NCBI GenBank assembly: GCA_043778625.1
Contig: JAYWFU010000024.1
Location: forward strand, 1-31,542
DNA from: JACMRI01 sp043778625
GTDB lineage: Bacteria; Bacteroidota; Bacteroidia; UBA4408
Direction of reading: 5' to 3'
DNA length: 31,542 nucleotides
Positions 8,185 to 15,954 of the stretch are shown one piece after another. A model generated the notes under the pieces. That model was not told the DNA's origin, ran no database searches, and saw only the letters and a program-made list of their open reading frames with translations. Each line of letters starts with the position of its first letter. Position 1 is the first letter of the stretch. The position numbers and the translations under genes were made by a program.

Positions 8185-9202
8185 TGTGTTTGTAATCTTT
8201 TACAATATCTACAAATAATTTAGCCTTTGCTTTATCAATATCAGGGTACAAGCCATGCCCTAAGTTGGCTATGTAACGCTTACCACCAAAGGCTTGTAGC
8301 ATTTGGTGGGTATGGTGTGTTATTGTTTGTTCGTTACCGTACAATACGCAGGGGTCAAGGTTGCCTTGTAATGTTTTGTGCGGTAGTAAATCTCGTACTT
8401 TTTGCGGGTGCATAGTCCAATCTAACCCTACAACATCACACGATATATGTTGTAATTGTGCGGGTAAATAGTGGGCATCTTTGGCAAAAACGGTTACAGG
8501 CACTGTGGTTATTGCTTTGCATATTTGATCAATGTAGGGTAATGCAAACTCAAAATACATAGGGCCACTAAGTACACCTGCCCACGAATCAAATAATTGT
8601 ACAATATTAGCACCAGCCACTATTTGTGCTTGGAGGTAACTAATAGTAGAATCAGTAATTTTTTGTAATAGAGCGTGCGCTACTTCGGGTTGTGTGTACA
8701 AAAATTGTTTTGCCTTACTAAATGTTTTACTACCGCTACCCTCTACCATATAGGCCATAATAGTCCATGGCGCACCAGCAAAACCTATCAAGGGTACGCG
8801 ATTATTTAAGTCTTTTTTAGCTAAACGTATGGCATCGGTTACGTAACTTAATTCGTTTTCGGTAGCAATGTTTAAGGCATTAACATCGGCTAGAGTGCTT
8901 ATTGTACGTGGAAATAGTGGGCCTTTGGCCTCTATCATTTCGTAAGGCAGCCCCATAGCTTCGGGTATTACTAATATATCGCTAAATATTATGGCGGCAT
9001 CAACTCCTAATATATCTACTGGTTGTAAGGTTACTTGAGCAGCCAGTTCGGGGTTCTTTACAAAATCAATAAAGTTTTTGGCTTTGGCACGCACAGCACG
9101 GTATTCTGGCAATATGCGCCCTGCTTGGCGCATCATCCACACAGGAGTTCTTTCAGTAGCCTCACCCCTAGCGGCACGTAGTAATAAGTCGTTTTGTATC
9201 AT
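8177..9202 (-). CDS. hemE: uroporphyrinogen decarboxylase
   Basis: HemE converts uroporphyrinogen III to coproporphyrinogen III in cytoplasmic haem biosynthesis. This 341-residue protein has the usual family length and the N-terminal active-site signature RTPVWMMRQAGRILPEYR with the substrate-binding Arg25 and Arg29, the FSDILVIPEAMG block containing the catalytic Asp, and the C-terminal GHGLYPD block. It is the promoter-proximal gene of a two-gene unit with the GSCFA gene, overlapping it by 8 bp. A -7-like element lies only 4 bp upstream of the ATG (see separate entry), so the transcript may have almost no leader. No other hem genes are in the window. Confidence 0.96.
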   Translation of the reverse strand: MIQNDLLLRAARGEATERTPVWMMRQAGRILPEYRAVRAKAKNFIDFVKNPELAAQVTLQPVDILGVDAAIIFSDILVIPEAMGLPYEMIEAKGPLFPRTISTLADVNALNIATENELSYVTDAIRLAKKDLNNRVPLIGFAGAPWTIMAYMVEGSGSKTFSKAKQFLYTQPEVAHALLQKITDSTISYLQAQIVAGANIVQLFDSWAGVLSGPMYFEFALPYIDQICKAITTVPVTVFAKDAHYLPAQLQHISCDVVGLDWTMHPQKVRDLLPHKTLQGNLDPCVLYGNEQTITHHTHQMLQAFGGKRYIANLGHGLYPDIDKAKAKLFVDIVKDYKHNG

Positions 9203-9206
9203 AGTG

Positions 9207-9214
9207 CAAAGCTA
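9207..9214 (-). promoter_or_regulatory. possible hemE -7 promoter element
   Basis: On the minus strand this reads TAGCTTTG, an exact TAnnTTTG match, and ends 4 nt before the hemE ATG. I see no TTTG at the expected -33 distance. If used, it would give a leaderless or near-leaderless mRNA; it may also be a chance match. Confidence 0.35.
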
Positions 9215-9379
9215 AAAACTCTGTGTGGCTATTTGTCATAAAATTTTCACAAAAAAACAATCATTTTTTAATTAGGTTCGTAAGCATGCAATCCGCAGTT
9301 AATAACCAGTATATTATTTTTTATCGCCTAACGGCAAAAAACTTTATAACACTTGTTAGCAAAAGTGTGAAATTAGATG

Positions 9380-9410
9380 TTTGGATATTTCATATAAATA
9401 ATTACGTTTG
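9380..9410 (+). promoter_or_regulatory. acpP promoter, Bacteroidota type
   Basis: A -33 TTTG (9380-9383) and a -7 TACGTTTG (9403-9410) are separated by exactly 19 nt, matching the Bacteroidota sigma-ABfr consensus TTTG-N19-TAnnTTTG. The predicted transcript starts near 9416, leaving a short A-rich leader (AACAAAAATAAAA) before the acpP ATG at 9440 and no Shine-Dalgarno sequence, as usual in this phylum. Confidence 0.8.
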
Positions 9411-9439
9411 CACTACAATAATAATTAACAAAAATAAAA

Positions 9440-9676
9440 ATGTCTGAAATAGCAAGTAAAGTAAAAGCAATTATCGTTGACAAGTTAGGTGTTGACGTAA
9501 AAGAAGTAACTCCTGAAGCTAGTTTTACTAACGATTTAGGAGCTGATTCATTAGATACAGTAGAATTAATTATGGAATTCGAAAAGCAATTTAACATTGC
9601 TATACCTGATGATCAAGCCGAAAACATTGGTACAGTAGGACAAGCCATTGCTTACATAGAGGCAAACGCAAAGTAA
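9440..9676 (+). CDS. acpP: acyl carrier protein
   Basis: This 78-residue acidic protein has the phosphopantetheine attachment motif GADSLDTVEL, with Ser37 as the modified residue. It carries growing acyl chains for cytoplasmic type II fatty acid synthesis and probably other acyl transfers. The gene has a strong consensus promoter and is followed by fabF and rnc, an arrangement seen in many bacteria. A perfect palindrome/hairpin separates it from fabF, which could keep acpP mRNA more abundant than the downstream genes, as expected for a highly expressed protein. Confidence 0.97.
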   Translation: MSEIASKVKAIIVDKLGVDVKEVTPEASFTNDLGADSLDTVELIMEFEKQFNIAIPDDQAENIGTVGQAIAYIEANAK

Positions 9677-9697
9677 TACTTTTACACCATTACATTA

Positions 9698-9739
9698 TAC
9701 AAAACGCGTTTCGGAAAATTTTCCGAAACGCGTTTTGTA
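9698..9739. terminator. 42-bp perfect palindrome between acpP and fabF (terminator or processing hairpin)
   Basis: The sequence 9698-9739 is its own exact reverse complement, with half-site TACAAAACGCGTTTCGGAAAA. As RNA it makes a stem of about 19 bp with a GC-containing middle (CGCG, CGG) and a small loop at AATT. It lies 22 bp after the acpP stop codon and 47 bp before the fabF ATG. The right arm supplies a short T-run (TTTTG), but there is no long U-tract after the stem, so partial termination, mRNA stabilisation or RNase III cleavage are all possible. Confidence 0.7.
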
Positions 9740-9786
9740 ATTAATAACTAACGTGTATATTAGAACCGTAATTAATACATAAACAC

Positions 9787-11040
9787 ATGAACTTAAAACG
9801 CGTTGTTGTAACTGGCTTAGGTGCCATTACGCCTATCGGAAATAATGTTACCGATTACTGGAATGCCTTGATAAATGGGGTAAGTGGTGCTGCACCTATT
9901 ACTCGCTTTGATGCATCAAAATTTAAAACACAATTTGCTTGCGAAGTAAAAAACTATAAAACTGAAGACTATTTTGAGCGTAAGGAAGGGCGTAAAATTG
10001 ACCTATACGCACAATTTGGACACGTAGCCAGCGACGAAGCCATTAAAGATGCAGGATTTGATATGGAAAAATTAGACCGTAATCGTGTAGGCGTTATATG
10101 GGGTTCGGGTATTGGAGGGCTAATGACTTTTCAGGATGAATGCTTTGAATACGCCAAAGGTGATGGTACTCCACGTTTCAATCCTTTTTTTATTCCTAAA
10201 ATGATTTCGGATATCGCAGGCGGATTAATTTCTATTAAATATGGTTTTCATGGGCCTAATTATTCTACGGTGTCTGCCTGTGCTACCTCAACCAATGCGT
10301 TAATTGATGCGTTTAATTTAATTAGATTAGGCAAATGCAACGTTATTATTAGTGGAGGTTCGGAGGCTGCTTGCTGTGAGGCAGGTATTGGTGGATTTAA
10401 CGCAATGCACGCATTAAGTACACGTAACGATTCGCCACAAACCGCCTCTCGCCCGTTTGATAAAGAGCGTGATGGGTTTGTGTTAGGCGAAGGTGGGGGT
10501 TGCATTATATTGGAAGAATACGAACACGCCATAGCACGTGGCGCAAAAATATATGCCGAAATGGTAGGTGGAGGTATGAGTGCCGATGCACACCACATTA
10601 CAGCCACACACCCTGAAGGACTTGGTGCCAAATTAGTAATGAAAAACGTATTAGAAGATGCAGAAATGCAACCTCAAGACATTGATTATATTAACGTACA
10701 CGGTACAAGCACCCCAGTAGGCGACCCTAGCGAGGTAAAAGGAATACAAGAAATATTTGGGGAGCATGCCTATAAATTAAATATTAGCTCAACAAAATCA
10801 ATGACGGGGCACTTGTTAGGTGGTGCTGGTGCTATTGAAGCCATAGCTGCCATACTAGCGGTTAAAAACGATATTGTGCCACCCACAATTAATCATTTTA
10901 CTGACGACCCTGAGTTTGATACCCGTTTAAACTTTACGTTTCATACCGCTCAAAAACGTACGGTTAATGCAGCGTTGAGTAATACATTTGGTTTTGGCGG
11001 GCATAATGCTTCTGTTATTTTTAAAAAATATACCGCTTAG
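9787..11040 (+). CDS. fabF: beta-ketoacyl-ACP synthase II
   Basis: FabF condenses malonyl-ACP with acyl-ACP in fatty acid elongation. This 417-residue protein has the full Cys-His-His catalytic triad: Cys165 in VSACATST, His305 in NVHGTSTPVGD, and His342 in KSMTGHLLGGAGA. The C-terminal glycine-rich loop SNTFGFGGHNAS is also present. Length and motifs fit FabF rather than FabH, and the acpP-fabF order supports the name over FabB. It is followed by rnc after 3 bp, so the two are likely translationally coupled. Confidence 0.96.
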   Translation: MNLKRVVVTGLGAITPIGNNVTDYWNALINGVSGAAPITRFDASKFKTQFACEVKNYKTEDYFERKEGRKIDLYAQFGHVASDEAIKDAGFDMEKLDRNRVGVIWGSGIGGLMTFQDECFEYAKGDGTPRFNPFFIPKMISDIAGGLISIKYGFHGPNYSTVSACATSTNALIDAFNLIRLGKCNVIISGGSEAACCEAGIGGFNAMHALSTRNDSPQTASRPFDKERDGFVLGEGGGCIILEEYEHAIARGAKIYAEMVGGGMSADAHHITATHPEGLGAKLVMKNVLEDAEMQPQDIDYINVHGTSTPVGDPSEVKGIQEIFGEHAYKLNISSTKSMTGHLLGGAGAIEAIAAILAVKNDIVPPTINHFTDDPEFDTRLNFTFHTAQKRTVNAALSNTFGFGGHNASVIFKKYTA

Positions 11041-11043
11041 TAA

Positions 11044-11757
11044 TTGAGTACCGTTAAACATTTATTTAGCAAAAATAAAAACCTAAGTACTGCTATAAAA
11101 AACACCTGTGGTTTTTATCCCAATAATATTAATCTTTACGAACTTGCATTTACACTACCCTCGCAACGGGTAGTGGTAAATGGAGTGGGTAAAAGCTACG
11201 AGCGACTGGAGTTTTTGGGCGACGCTATTTTAGGGGCTATTATTTCTGATTTTTTATACCGCCGTTATCCACTCAAAGACGAGGGTTTTATGAGTCAAAT
11301 GCGCTCACGTATTGTAGGTAAAGAATCATTGAGTAAAATAAGCCAAAAAATGGGCTTAGAGTCGCTACTCAATATGAGTATAATGCACAGCCGTAGCCAA
11401 AAAAGTATTCGCGAAGATTTGTTTGAAGCCTTAATTGGCGCCATATACATGGATAAAGGGTACGCCACGGCACAAAAATTTATGCTGGAACGAGTATTAA
11501 AACTGTATGTTGATTTTGAAGAGGTAGAGGCACTTGATACCGATTTTAAATCGAGATTAATACGCTATACACAAGCCCAAAAAGTAAGTTGCGAATTTAG
11601 GTTGCTGCAGGACGAAATAGCTAAAGGTAGCGACACTTTTACCGTGCAACTATTTGTTAATGCAGTAATGGTAGGGCAAGGTACTTCGCGCTCAAAAAAA
11701 CGAGCCGAACAAATAGCTTCGCAACAAGCGTTGCTAATACTTGAACCTACGCAATAA
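11044..11757 (+). CDS. rnc: ribonuclease III
   Basis: RNase III cleaves double-stranded RNA, including rRNA precursors. The 237-residue product has the signature ERLEFLGDAILG with acidic residues Glu53, Glu56 and Asp60, and the second metal-binding pair Asp125/Glu128 in DLFEALIGA. A C-terminal dsRNA-binding domain (about 160-235) ends with the KKRAEQIASQQAL helix. I chose the TTG at 11044, 3 bp after the fabF stop, because it gives the normal family N-terminus (STVKHLFSKNKNLSTAIKN) and the next in-frame ATG (residue 83) is well inside the catalytic domain. It sits in the acpP-fabF-rnc-glycosyltransferase run, and the 42-bp palindrome upstream of fabF is a possible target of this enzyme. Confidence 0.94.
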   Translation: MSTVKHLFSKNKNLSTAIKNTCGFYPNNINLYELAFTLPSQRVVVNGVGKSYERLEFLGDAILGAIISDFLYRRYPLKDEGFMSQMRSRIVGKESLSKISQKMGLESLLNMSIMHSRSQKSIREDLFEALIGAIYMDKGYATAQKFMLERVLKLYVDFEEVEALDTDFKSRLIRYTQAQKVSCEFRLLQDEIAKGSDTFTVQLFVNAVMVGQGTSRSKKRAEQIASQQALLILEPTQ

Positions 11758-11759
11758 TA

Positions 11760-12938
11760 ATGGCACGTATACTTCGTATAATAAATCGGTTAAACCTTGG
11801 TGGGCCAACGTTTAACGTAGCATACCTTACCCATTATTTAGCTCCTGAACACACCACCTTGTTAGTATCAGGAGTTATTGACGATGACGAGGCATCGTCA
11901 GAATTTATACTACAACCCTTTGGTATAACGCCTGTGTATATCCCCGAAATGAAACGGGAACTTAGCCCAAAAAATGATTATTTAGCCTATAAGCAACTAG
12001 TTAAAATTATTAACGAATTTAAACCTGATATAGTGCATACCCATGCAGCTAAGGCAGGTGCATTGGGGCGTTTGGCAGCACACCATTGTGGCGTTAAAGT
12101 TATTGTACATACGTTTCATGGGCATGTATTTCACTCGTATTTTTCTAAATTAAAAACACAATTTTATATAACAGTCGAAAAATATTTGGCTCGTAAATCA
12201 AGTGCTATTATTGCTATAAGCGAACTACAACAACAGGAACTTGCCCACACTTACAAAGTATGCGATGCTAGCAAAATAACTATTGTTCCACTGGGTTTTG
12301 ATTTAGACCGATTTGTAACTAATCAAGCTGAAAAACGTGCCCTATTTAGAACAAAATATTTACTAGCCGATGATGAACTAGCAGTAGCTATAATTGGACG
12401 GTTAGTACCTATTAAAAACCACGAACTATTTATACAAGGTGCTTATAAAGCTGCTCAAAGAAGCAACAAAAAAGTACGTTTTTTTATTGTAGGTGATGGT
12501 GAAAGTAAGCCTCAACTTATTACAATCCTAACCACACTTAACGCTGATTATACTGAATTTACTACCGCTCCGCGCAAAGCATTATTTACGCTTACCTCAT
12601 GGATTACTGCTATTGATGAAGTGTTGGCCGGAGTAGATATTGTAACGCTAACGTCGTATAACGAGGGTACACCCGTAAGTATTATTGAAGCGCAAACAGC
12701 TGGTAAGCCAGTAATAGCAACCAATGTAGGCGGCATTAAAAATATAGTAACGCCACAAAGCGCATTATTAGTGCCAAGTAACGATTGTGAGGCATTTGCT
12801 ACTCAGTTAACAAAAGTAATAACCAACGATGCTCTACGCCAAAGCATGACGGGAGTAGCCACGCAACTAATGCTGCAAAATTACAGTTACGTCCGCTTGT
12901 GCAATGATATGAATGCGTTATACAAAAAACTATTGTAA
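11760..12938 (+). CDS. family-4 glycosyltransferase
   Basis: This 392-residue GT-B-fold protein resembles GT4 enzymes. The N-terminal acceptor domain begins RILRIINRLNLGGPTFNVAY and includes HTHAAKAGALGR. The donor-binding domain has GRLVPIKNHELF and the EX7E motif EGTPVSIIE (Glu302 and Glu310) followed by AGKPVIATNVGG. Such enzymes transfer a sugar from a nucleotide-sugar to a glycan or lipid acceptor in polysaccharide or lipopolysaccharide assembly; donor and acceptor cannot be read here. The ATG lies 2 bp after the rnc stop, so it is probably the last gene of the acpP operon, with no specific metabolic link to its neighbours. Confidence 0.92.
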   Translation: MARILRIINRLNLGGPTFNVAYLTHYLAPEHTTLLVSGVIDDDEASSEFILQPFGITPVYIPEMKRELSPKNDYLAYKQLVKIINEFKPDIVHTHAAKAGALGRLAAHHCGVKVIVHTFHGHVFHSYFSKLKTQFYITVEKYLARKSSAIIAISELQQQELAHTYKVCDASKITIVPLGFDLDRFVTNQAEKRALFRTKYLLADDELAVAIIGRLVPIKNHELFIQGAYKAAQRSNKKVRFFIVGDGESKPQLITILTTLNADYTEFTTAPRKALFTLTSWITAIDEVLAGVDIVTLTSYNEGTPVSIIEAQTAGKPVIATNVGGIKNIVTPQSALLVPSNDCEAFATQLTKVITNDALRQSMTGVATQLMLQNYSYVRLCNDMNALYKKLL

Positions 12939-12944
12939 ACAAAG

Positions 12945-12952
12945 TAGTTTTG
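12945..12952 (+). promoter_or_regulatory. possible -7 element before the decayed PKD gene
   Basis: TAGTTTTG matches TAnnTTTG and lies 10 nt before the ATG at 12963. No TTTG is seen at the -33 distance. It may be the surviving promoter of the decayed gene that follows. Confidence 0.35.
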
Positions 12953-12962
12953 TACTAAAGCT

Positions 12963-13436
12963 ATGAAAGCTAAACATTATCAATTAGCGTGAGTAAATGA
13001 ACTATTCTCCACTGCTACACCAGTGCATCAATATCAAACATTTGGTACTTACACTGCTACATTAATTGCTAACCAAAATAATTGTACTGATAGTAAAACA
13101 ACAGTTATTGTAGTAATAGACTCAATACTACCTGTTGCCGCTGTTGACACCTCTAAAACTGGGCCGCTAACACTATTAAACAAAACTATCATTAGCAACT
13201 ATGTTAAACTAGCTACAATTGATAATAATTACCAATTACTAATTAACTACCCTTTGGCTACTCCAATTGCCATAAAAGTGTTGGCTGCTAATTCAACATT
13301 AGTGTACAGTAATGAGCAGACTATAACGCAGGGTACTATAGCTATACCTCTTGCTAATTGTGCATCGGGCGAATATTATATAACTGTACGTAGTAATTAT
13401 GGAGTTAAAACATTTAAGGTACTACAACGTAATTAA
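12963..13436 (+). pseudogene. remnant of a secreted PKD / T9SS-sorting-domain protein
   Basis: In one frame, an ATG at 12963 gives MKAKHYQLA and then TGA (12990-12992). The same frame continues straight after the stop into VNELFSTATPVHQYQTFGTYTATL, which is the second half of a PKD domain, and on to a C-terminal domain (about the last 75 residues, ending GEYYITVRSNYGVKTFKVLQRN) resembling a T9SS sorting domain. A PKD domain cut at its middle with no signal peptide cannot be an intact exported protein. I read this as a gene that lost most of its 5' part, probably keeping its original start region. An alternative GTG start at 13023 would give a 137-residue product, still with no export signal and half a PKD domain. 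Confidence 0.7.
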
Positions 13437-13460
13437 ATTCAGTTTAAAAACGTACTTCAA

Positions 13461-13823
13461 TTAATCGTCTGTATAATTAATTTCTTTTATTAATTTTCCT
13501 TTCCTATCATAAAACATCCATGTACCTACTGGGTTACATGGATGTTTAGTTTTTAAATTTGAATAACACCCTTTTACTTTTATTAGACTTGTAGTATTTG
13601 TAAAATACTCTATATAATTCCCTGTAAAGCAATCGGTATATGCATCATACTCTTTGTACTTCTTTCCATTACAATAAATTTCTACATAACAAGGTTTACA
13701 TTTTTTGTAAAAGTCTTGCCCAAATTCAAGAGGTTTCTTTTCATCTAAATTAAATTTTAATGTGTCTTGAGCAAGTAAATTAGAAGATAGCATTGCAAAT
13801 AATATAATTAAATAATGTTTCAT
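13461..13823 (-). CDS. small secreted protein with a MORN-like C-terminus
   Basis: This 120-residue protein has a clear signal peptide (MKHYLIILFAMLSSNLLAQ). The mature part has five cysteines, with two in a KKCKPCYVEIYC cluster, and ends with VGTWMFYDRKGKLIKEINY, the G.W.fYd..G.l..e..Y pattern of MORN/YwqK-like repeats common in Bacteroidota secreted proteins. No function can be assigned. It lies 8 bp downstream of purF on the same strand, so it may be read through from it, although the two show no evident functional relation. Start choice rests on the signal peptide. Confidence 0.72.
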   Translation of the reverse strand: MKHYLIILFAMLSSNLLAQDTLKFNLDEKKPLEFGQDFYKKCKPCYVEIYCNGKKYKEYDAYTDCFTGNYIEYFTNTTSLIKVKGCYSNLKTKHPCNPVGTWMFYDRKGKLIKEINYTDD

Positions 13824-13831
13824 TACCCTAA

Positions 13832-15733
13832 TTAATAAGCTCTTACGTTTTTACCCTCTACCCAATTTACGTAGGCTGTGTTTACTACTTTAATCCCTCC
13901 TGCTGTGGGGTAGTTGCCTGTAAAATACCAATCGCCCGTGTGGTTAGGGCAAGCCTTATGTAAGTTATCTACACGTTGGTAAATAATTTCAACGGCTGCA
14001 CGTAAGCCTTTAGGAGTAAGCAACTCAGCTATTTTAGCACTTATTTCTTGGTCGGTAAATGAGCTGTATATTTCTTTTACTACATTAATTTGTTCTTCTT
14101 TAGGTTTTAATAATTCTGCTTTAGCTTTGGTATATACATCAGTTATTACTTGTACTTTATTGTGTTGATGTAGTAATGCCACGGCAGCTTCAAAGGCAAT
14201 AAAATCGCCTATCTTGGCCATATCAATACCATAACAATCAGGGTAACGAATTTGTGGTGCGCTTGAGGCTATAATTATTTTTTTAGGTTCGAGTCTATCT
14301 AGTATTTTTAAAATACTTTGCTTGAGTGTAGTGCCTCTTACAATGCTATCATCTATTACTACCAAATTATCAAGCCCTTTGCGCACCGTACCATAAGTAA
14401 TGTCGTACACGTGTGCCACCATATCATCACGCTCAGCATCGGAGGTAATAAAGGTGCGCATCTTGGCGTCTTTAATGGCTATTTTTTCAATTCGGAAACG
14501 TGGCGATAATATTTCGTTGATACGTTCGTTGGTAAGTGTTTCACGCTCTTGTAATAATTGTTGGCGTTGTAATTGGCGTTGGTAGTCCTCTACGCCTTTA
14601 ACCATACCGTAAAACGCAACTTCGGCTGTGTTGGGTATAAACGAAAATACGCTGTTATCAATATCGTTGTCAATAGTTTTTAAAATATCGGCCACCATTA
14701 ATCGCCCAAGCTCTTTACGCTCTTCGTAAATATCGGCATCGCTACCACGACTAAAATAAATACGCTCAAACGAGCAACTACTTATTTCCTTGGGGCTACG
14801 CACATGCTCGTGTGTTATTGTTCCATTTTTCTTTACTATTAAGGCATGGCCTGGGCTAATTTCTTTTATGCTTTCCAATGGCACGTTAAACGCAGTCATT
14901 ATCACTGGGCGTTCGCTTGCTACTACTACTACCTCGTCGTTTTCAAAATAAAATGCGGGTCTAATTCCCCAAGGGTCTCGGGTTACAAAAGCATCGCCAT
15001 TGCCTATCATTCCTGCCATGGTGTAGCCTCCGTCCCACTTGTGCGATGCTTCGCTAAGTATTCGTTTAATATCTAAATTGGCTTCAATGTGTTGTGTAAT
15101 TTCGTCGTGCGAAGTAAGTGTATCTTTAACTTTTAAAAATTGTCGAGTAGCTTCTCCGTCTAAAAAATGCCCAATACGTTCCATAATAGTTACGGTATCT
15201 GCCATTTCTTTGGGGTGTTGCCCTAAGGCTACTAATTGGCTAAAAAGCTCGTCAACGTTGGTTAAATTAAAATTACCTGCTACTACTAAATTACGTGAAC
15301 GCCAATTGCTTTGACGTAAAAACGGATGACAATTTTCAATTAAATTTTTGCCAAACGTACCATAGCGCAAATGCCCCAACAATAGCTCGCCTGTGTAAGG
15401 CACATTGGTTTTGAGCCACGCTGCATCGGTTAAGCAATTAGGGTTTTGAGCATGGGCATCAACAAAATGACTATTAATATGCCCAAATATTTCTTTGAGC
15501 GGAAGCTCAGCATTGCTACGATAACGACTAATGTAGCGCATTCCTGGCTCAGTATCTAACTTTATGGTGGCTACCCCTGCGCCGTCTTGCCCACGATTAT
15601 GCTGTTTCTCCATCATTAGCTGGAGTTTTTTGATACCATATAATGCTGTGCCGTATTTTTGCACATAAAAATCTAAAGGTTTAAGTAATCGTATAAATGC
15701 TATTCCGCATTCGTGTTTTATGGCTTCGCTCAT
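13832..15733 (-). CDS. purF: amidophosphoribosyltransferase, long form
   Basis: PurF transfers ammonia from glutamine to PRPP, the first step of purine synthesis. Cys9 in KHECGIAF would be the N-terminal nucleophile after removal of eight residues. The class II amidotransferase domain includes NRGQDGAG and HLRYGTFG. SCSFERIYFSRGSD joins it to the phosphoribosyltransferase domain with the PRPP loop VVIDDSIVRGTT (about 456-467) and a CYGIDM block. At 633 residues it is longer than standard PurF (~470-510): there are extra segments in the glutaminase domain (about 90-110) and around a Gln-rich stretch (about 380-410), and ~110 extra residues at the C-terminus. Long forms are known from Bacteroidota. 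It is separated from the sprT-like gene by a palindromic element. Confidence 0.88.
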   Translation of the reverse strand: MSEAIKHECGIAFIRLLKPLDFYVQKYGTALYGIKKLQLMMEKQHNRGQDGAGVATIKLDTEPGMRYISRYRSNAELPLKEIFGHINSHFVDAHAQNPNCLTDAAWLKTNVPYTGELLLGHLRYGTFGKNLIENCHPFLRQSNWRSRNLVVAGNFNLTNVDELFSQLVALGQHPKEMADTVTIMERIGHFLDGEATRQFLKVKDTLTSHDEITQHIEANLDIKRILSEASHKWDGGYTMAGMIGNGDAFVTRDPWGIRPAFYFENDEVVVVASERPVIMTAFNVPLESIKEISPGHALIVKKNGTITHEHVRSPKEISSCSFERIYFSRGSDADIYEERKELGRLMVADILKTIDNDIDNSVFSFIPNTAEVAFYGMVKGVEDYQRQLQRQQLLQERETLTNERINEILSPRFRIEKIAIKDAKMRTFITSDAERDDMVAHVYDITYGTVRKGLDNLVVIDDSIVRGTTLKQSILKILDRLEPKKIIIASSAPQIRYPDCYGIDMAKIGDFIAFEAAVALLHQHNKVQVITDVYTKAKAELLKPKEEQINVVKEIYSSFTDQEISAKIAELLTPKGLRAAVEIIYQRVDNLHKACPNHTGDWYFTGNYPTAGGIKVVNTAYVNWVEGKNVRAY

Positions 15734-15866
15734 TTGGGGTATTGCGCTATATTAATTTGGGTTAAAATTAAAATAAATTAAGCGTTAAAAAGATATAATT
15801 GTAAAATAAGCTAGGGTTTTTATAAAAGTTAAAAATGTGTACTCGTGTCATATAAATAGTTTTCGT

Positions 15867-15933
15867 CGCCTTGGTTCGTGTCTCCACGAAACAATTAATA
15901 CAATTTTATTTCGTGGGGACACGAACCAAGGCG
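15867..15933. repeat. 67-bp palindromic element (REP/MITE-like)
   Basis: Two 25-nt arms (15867-15891 and 15909-15933) are reverse complements with one T/C difference, which still pairs as G-U in RNA. They enclose a 17-nt AT-rich loop with the direct repeat CAATT. The arm starts CGCCTTGGTTCGTGTC and is much more GC-rich than the flanking DNA. It stands alone in the 221-bp gap between the sprT-like gene and purF. The shape fits a REP/RAYT-type or miniature inverted-repeat element, and it may also stop transcription from the sprT-like gene. No transposase is nearby and I cannot see other copies in this window. Confidence 0.72.
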
Positions 15934-15954
15934 GAGTTATTTCATCTTGCGTTA

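Noticed and set aside
9349..9368. ACACTT-N8-AAGTGT inverted repeat upstream of the acpP promoter
   Set aside because: Arms of only 6 bp, easily expected by chance in a gap of this size; position upstream of -33 is suggestive but not enough.
10260..10631. Open frame (123 codons) antisense to fabF
   Set aside because: Wholly inside a catalytically intact fabF; no supporting signals.
12990..12992. TGA as a recoded or read-through codon in the PKD remnant
   Set aside because: The nine residues before TGA neither complete the PKD domain nor form a signal peptide, so read-through would not give a sensible protein. A deletion explains it better.
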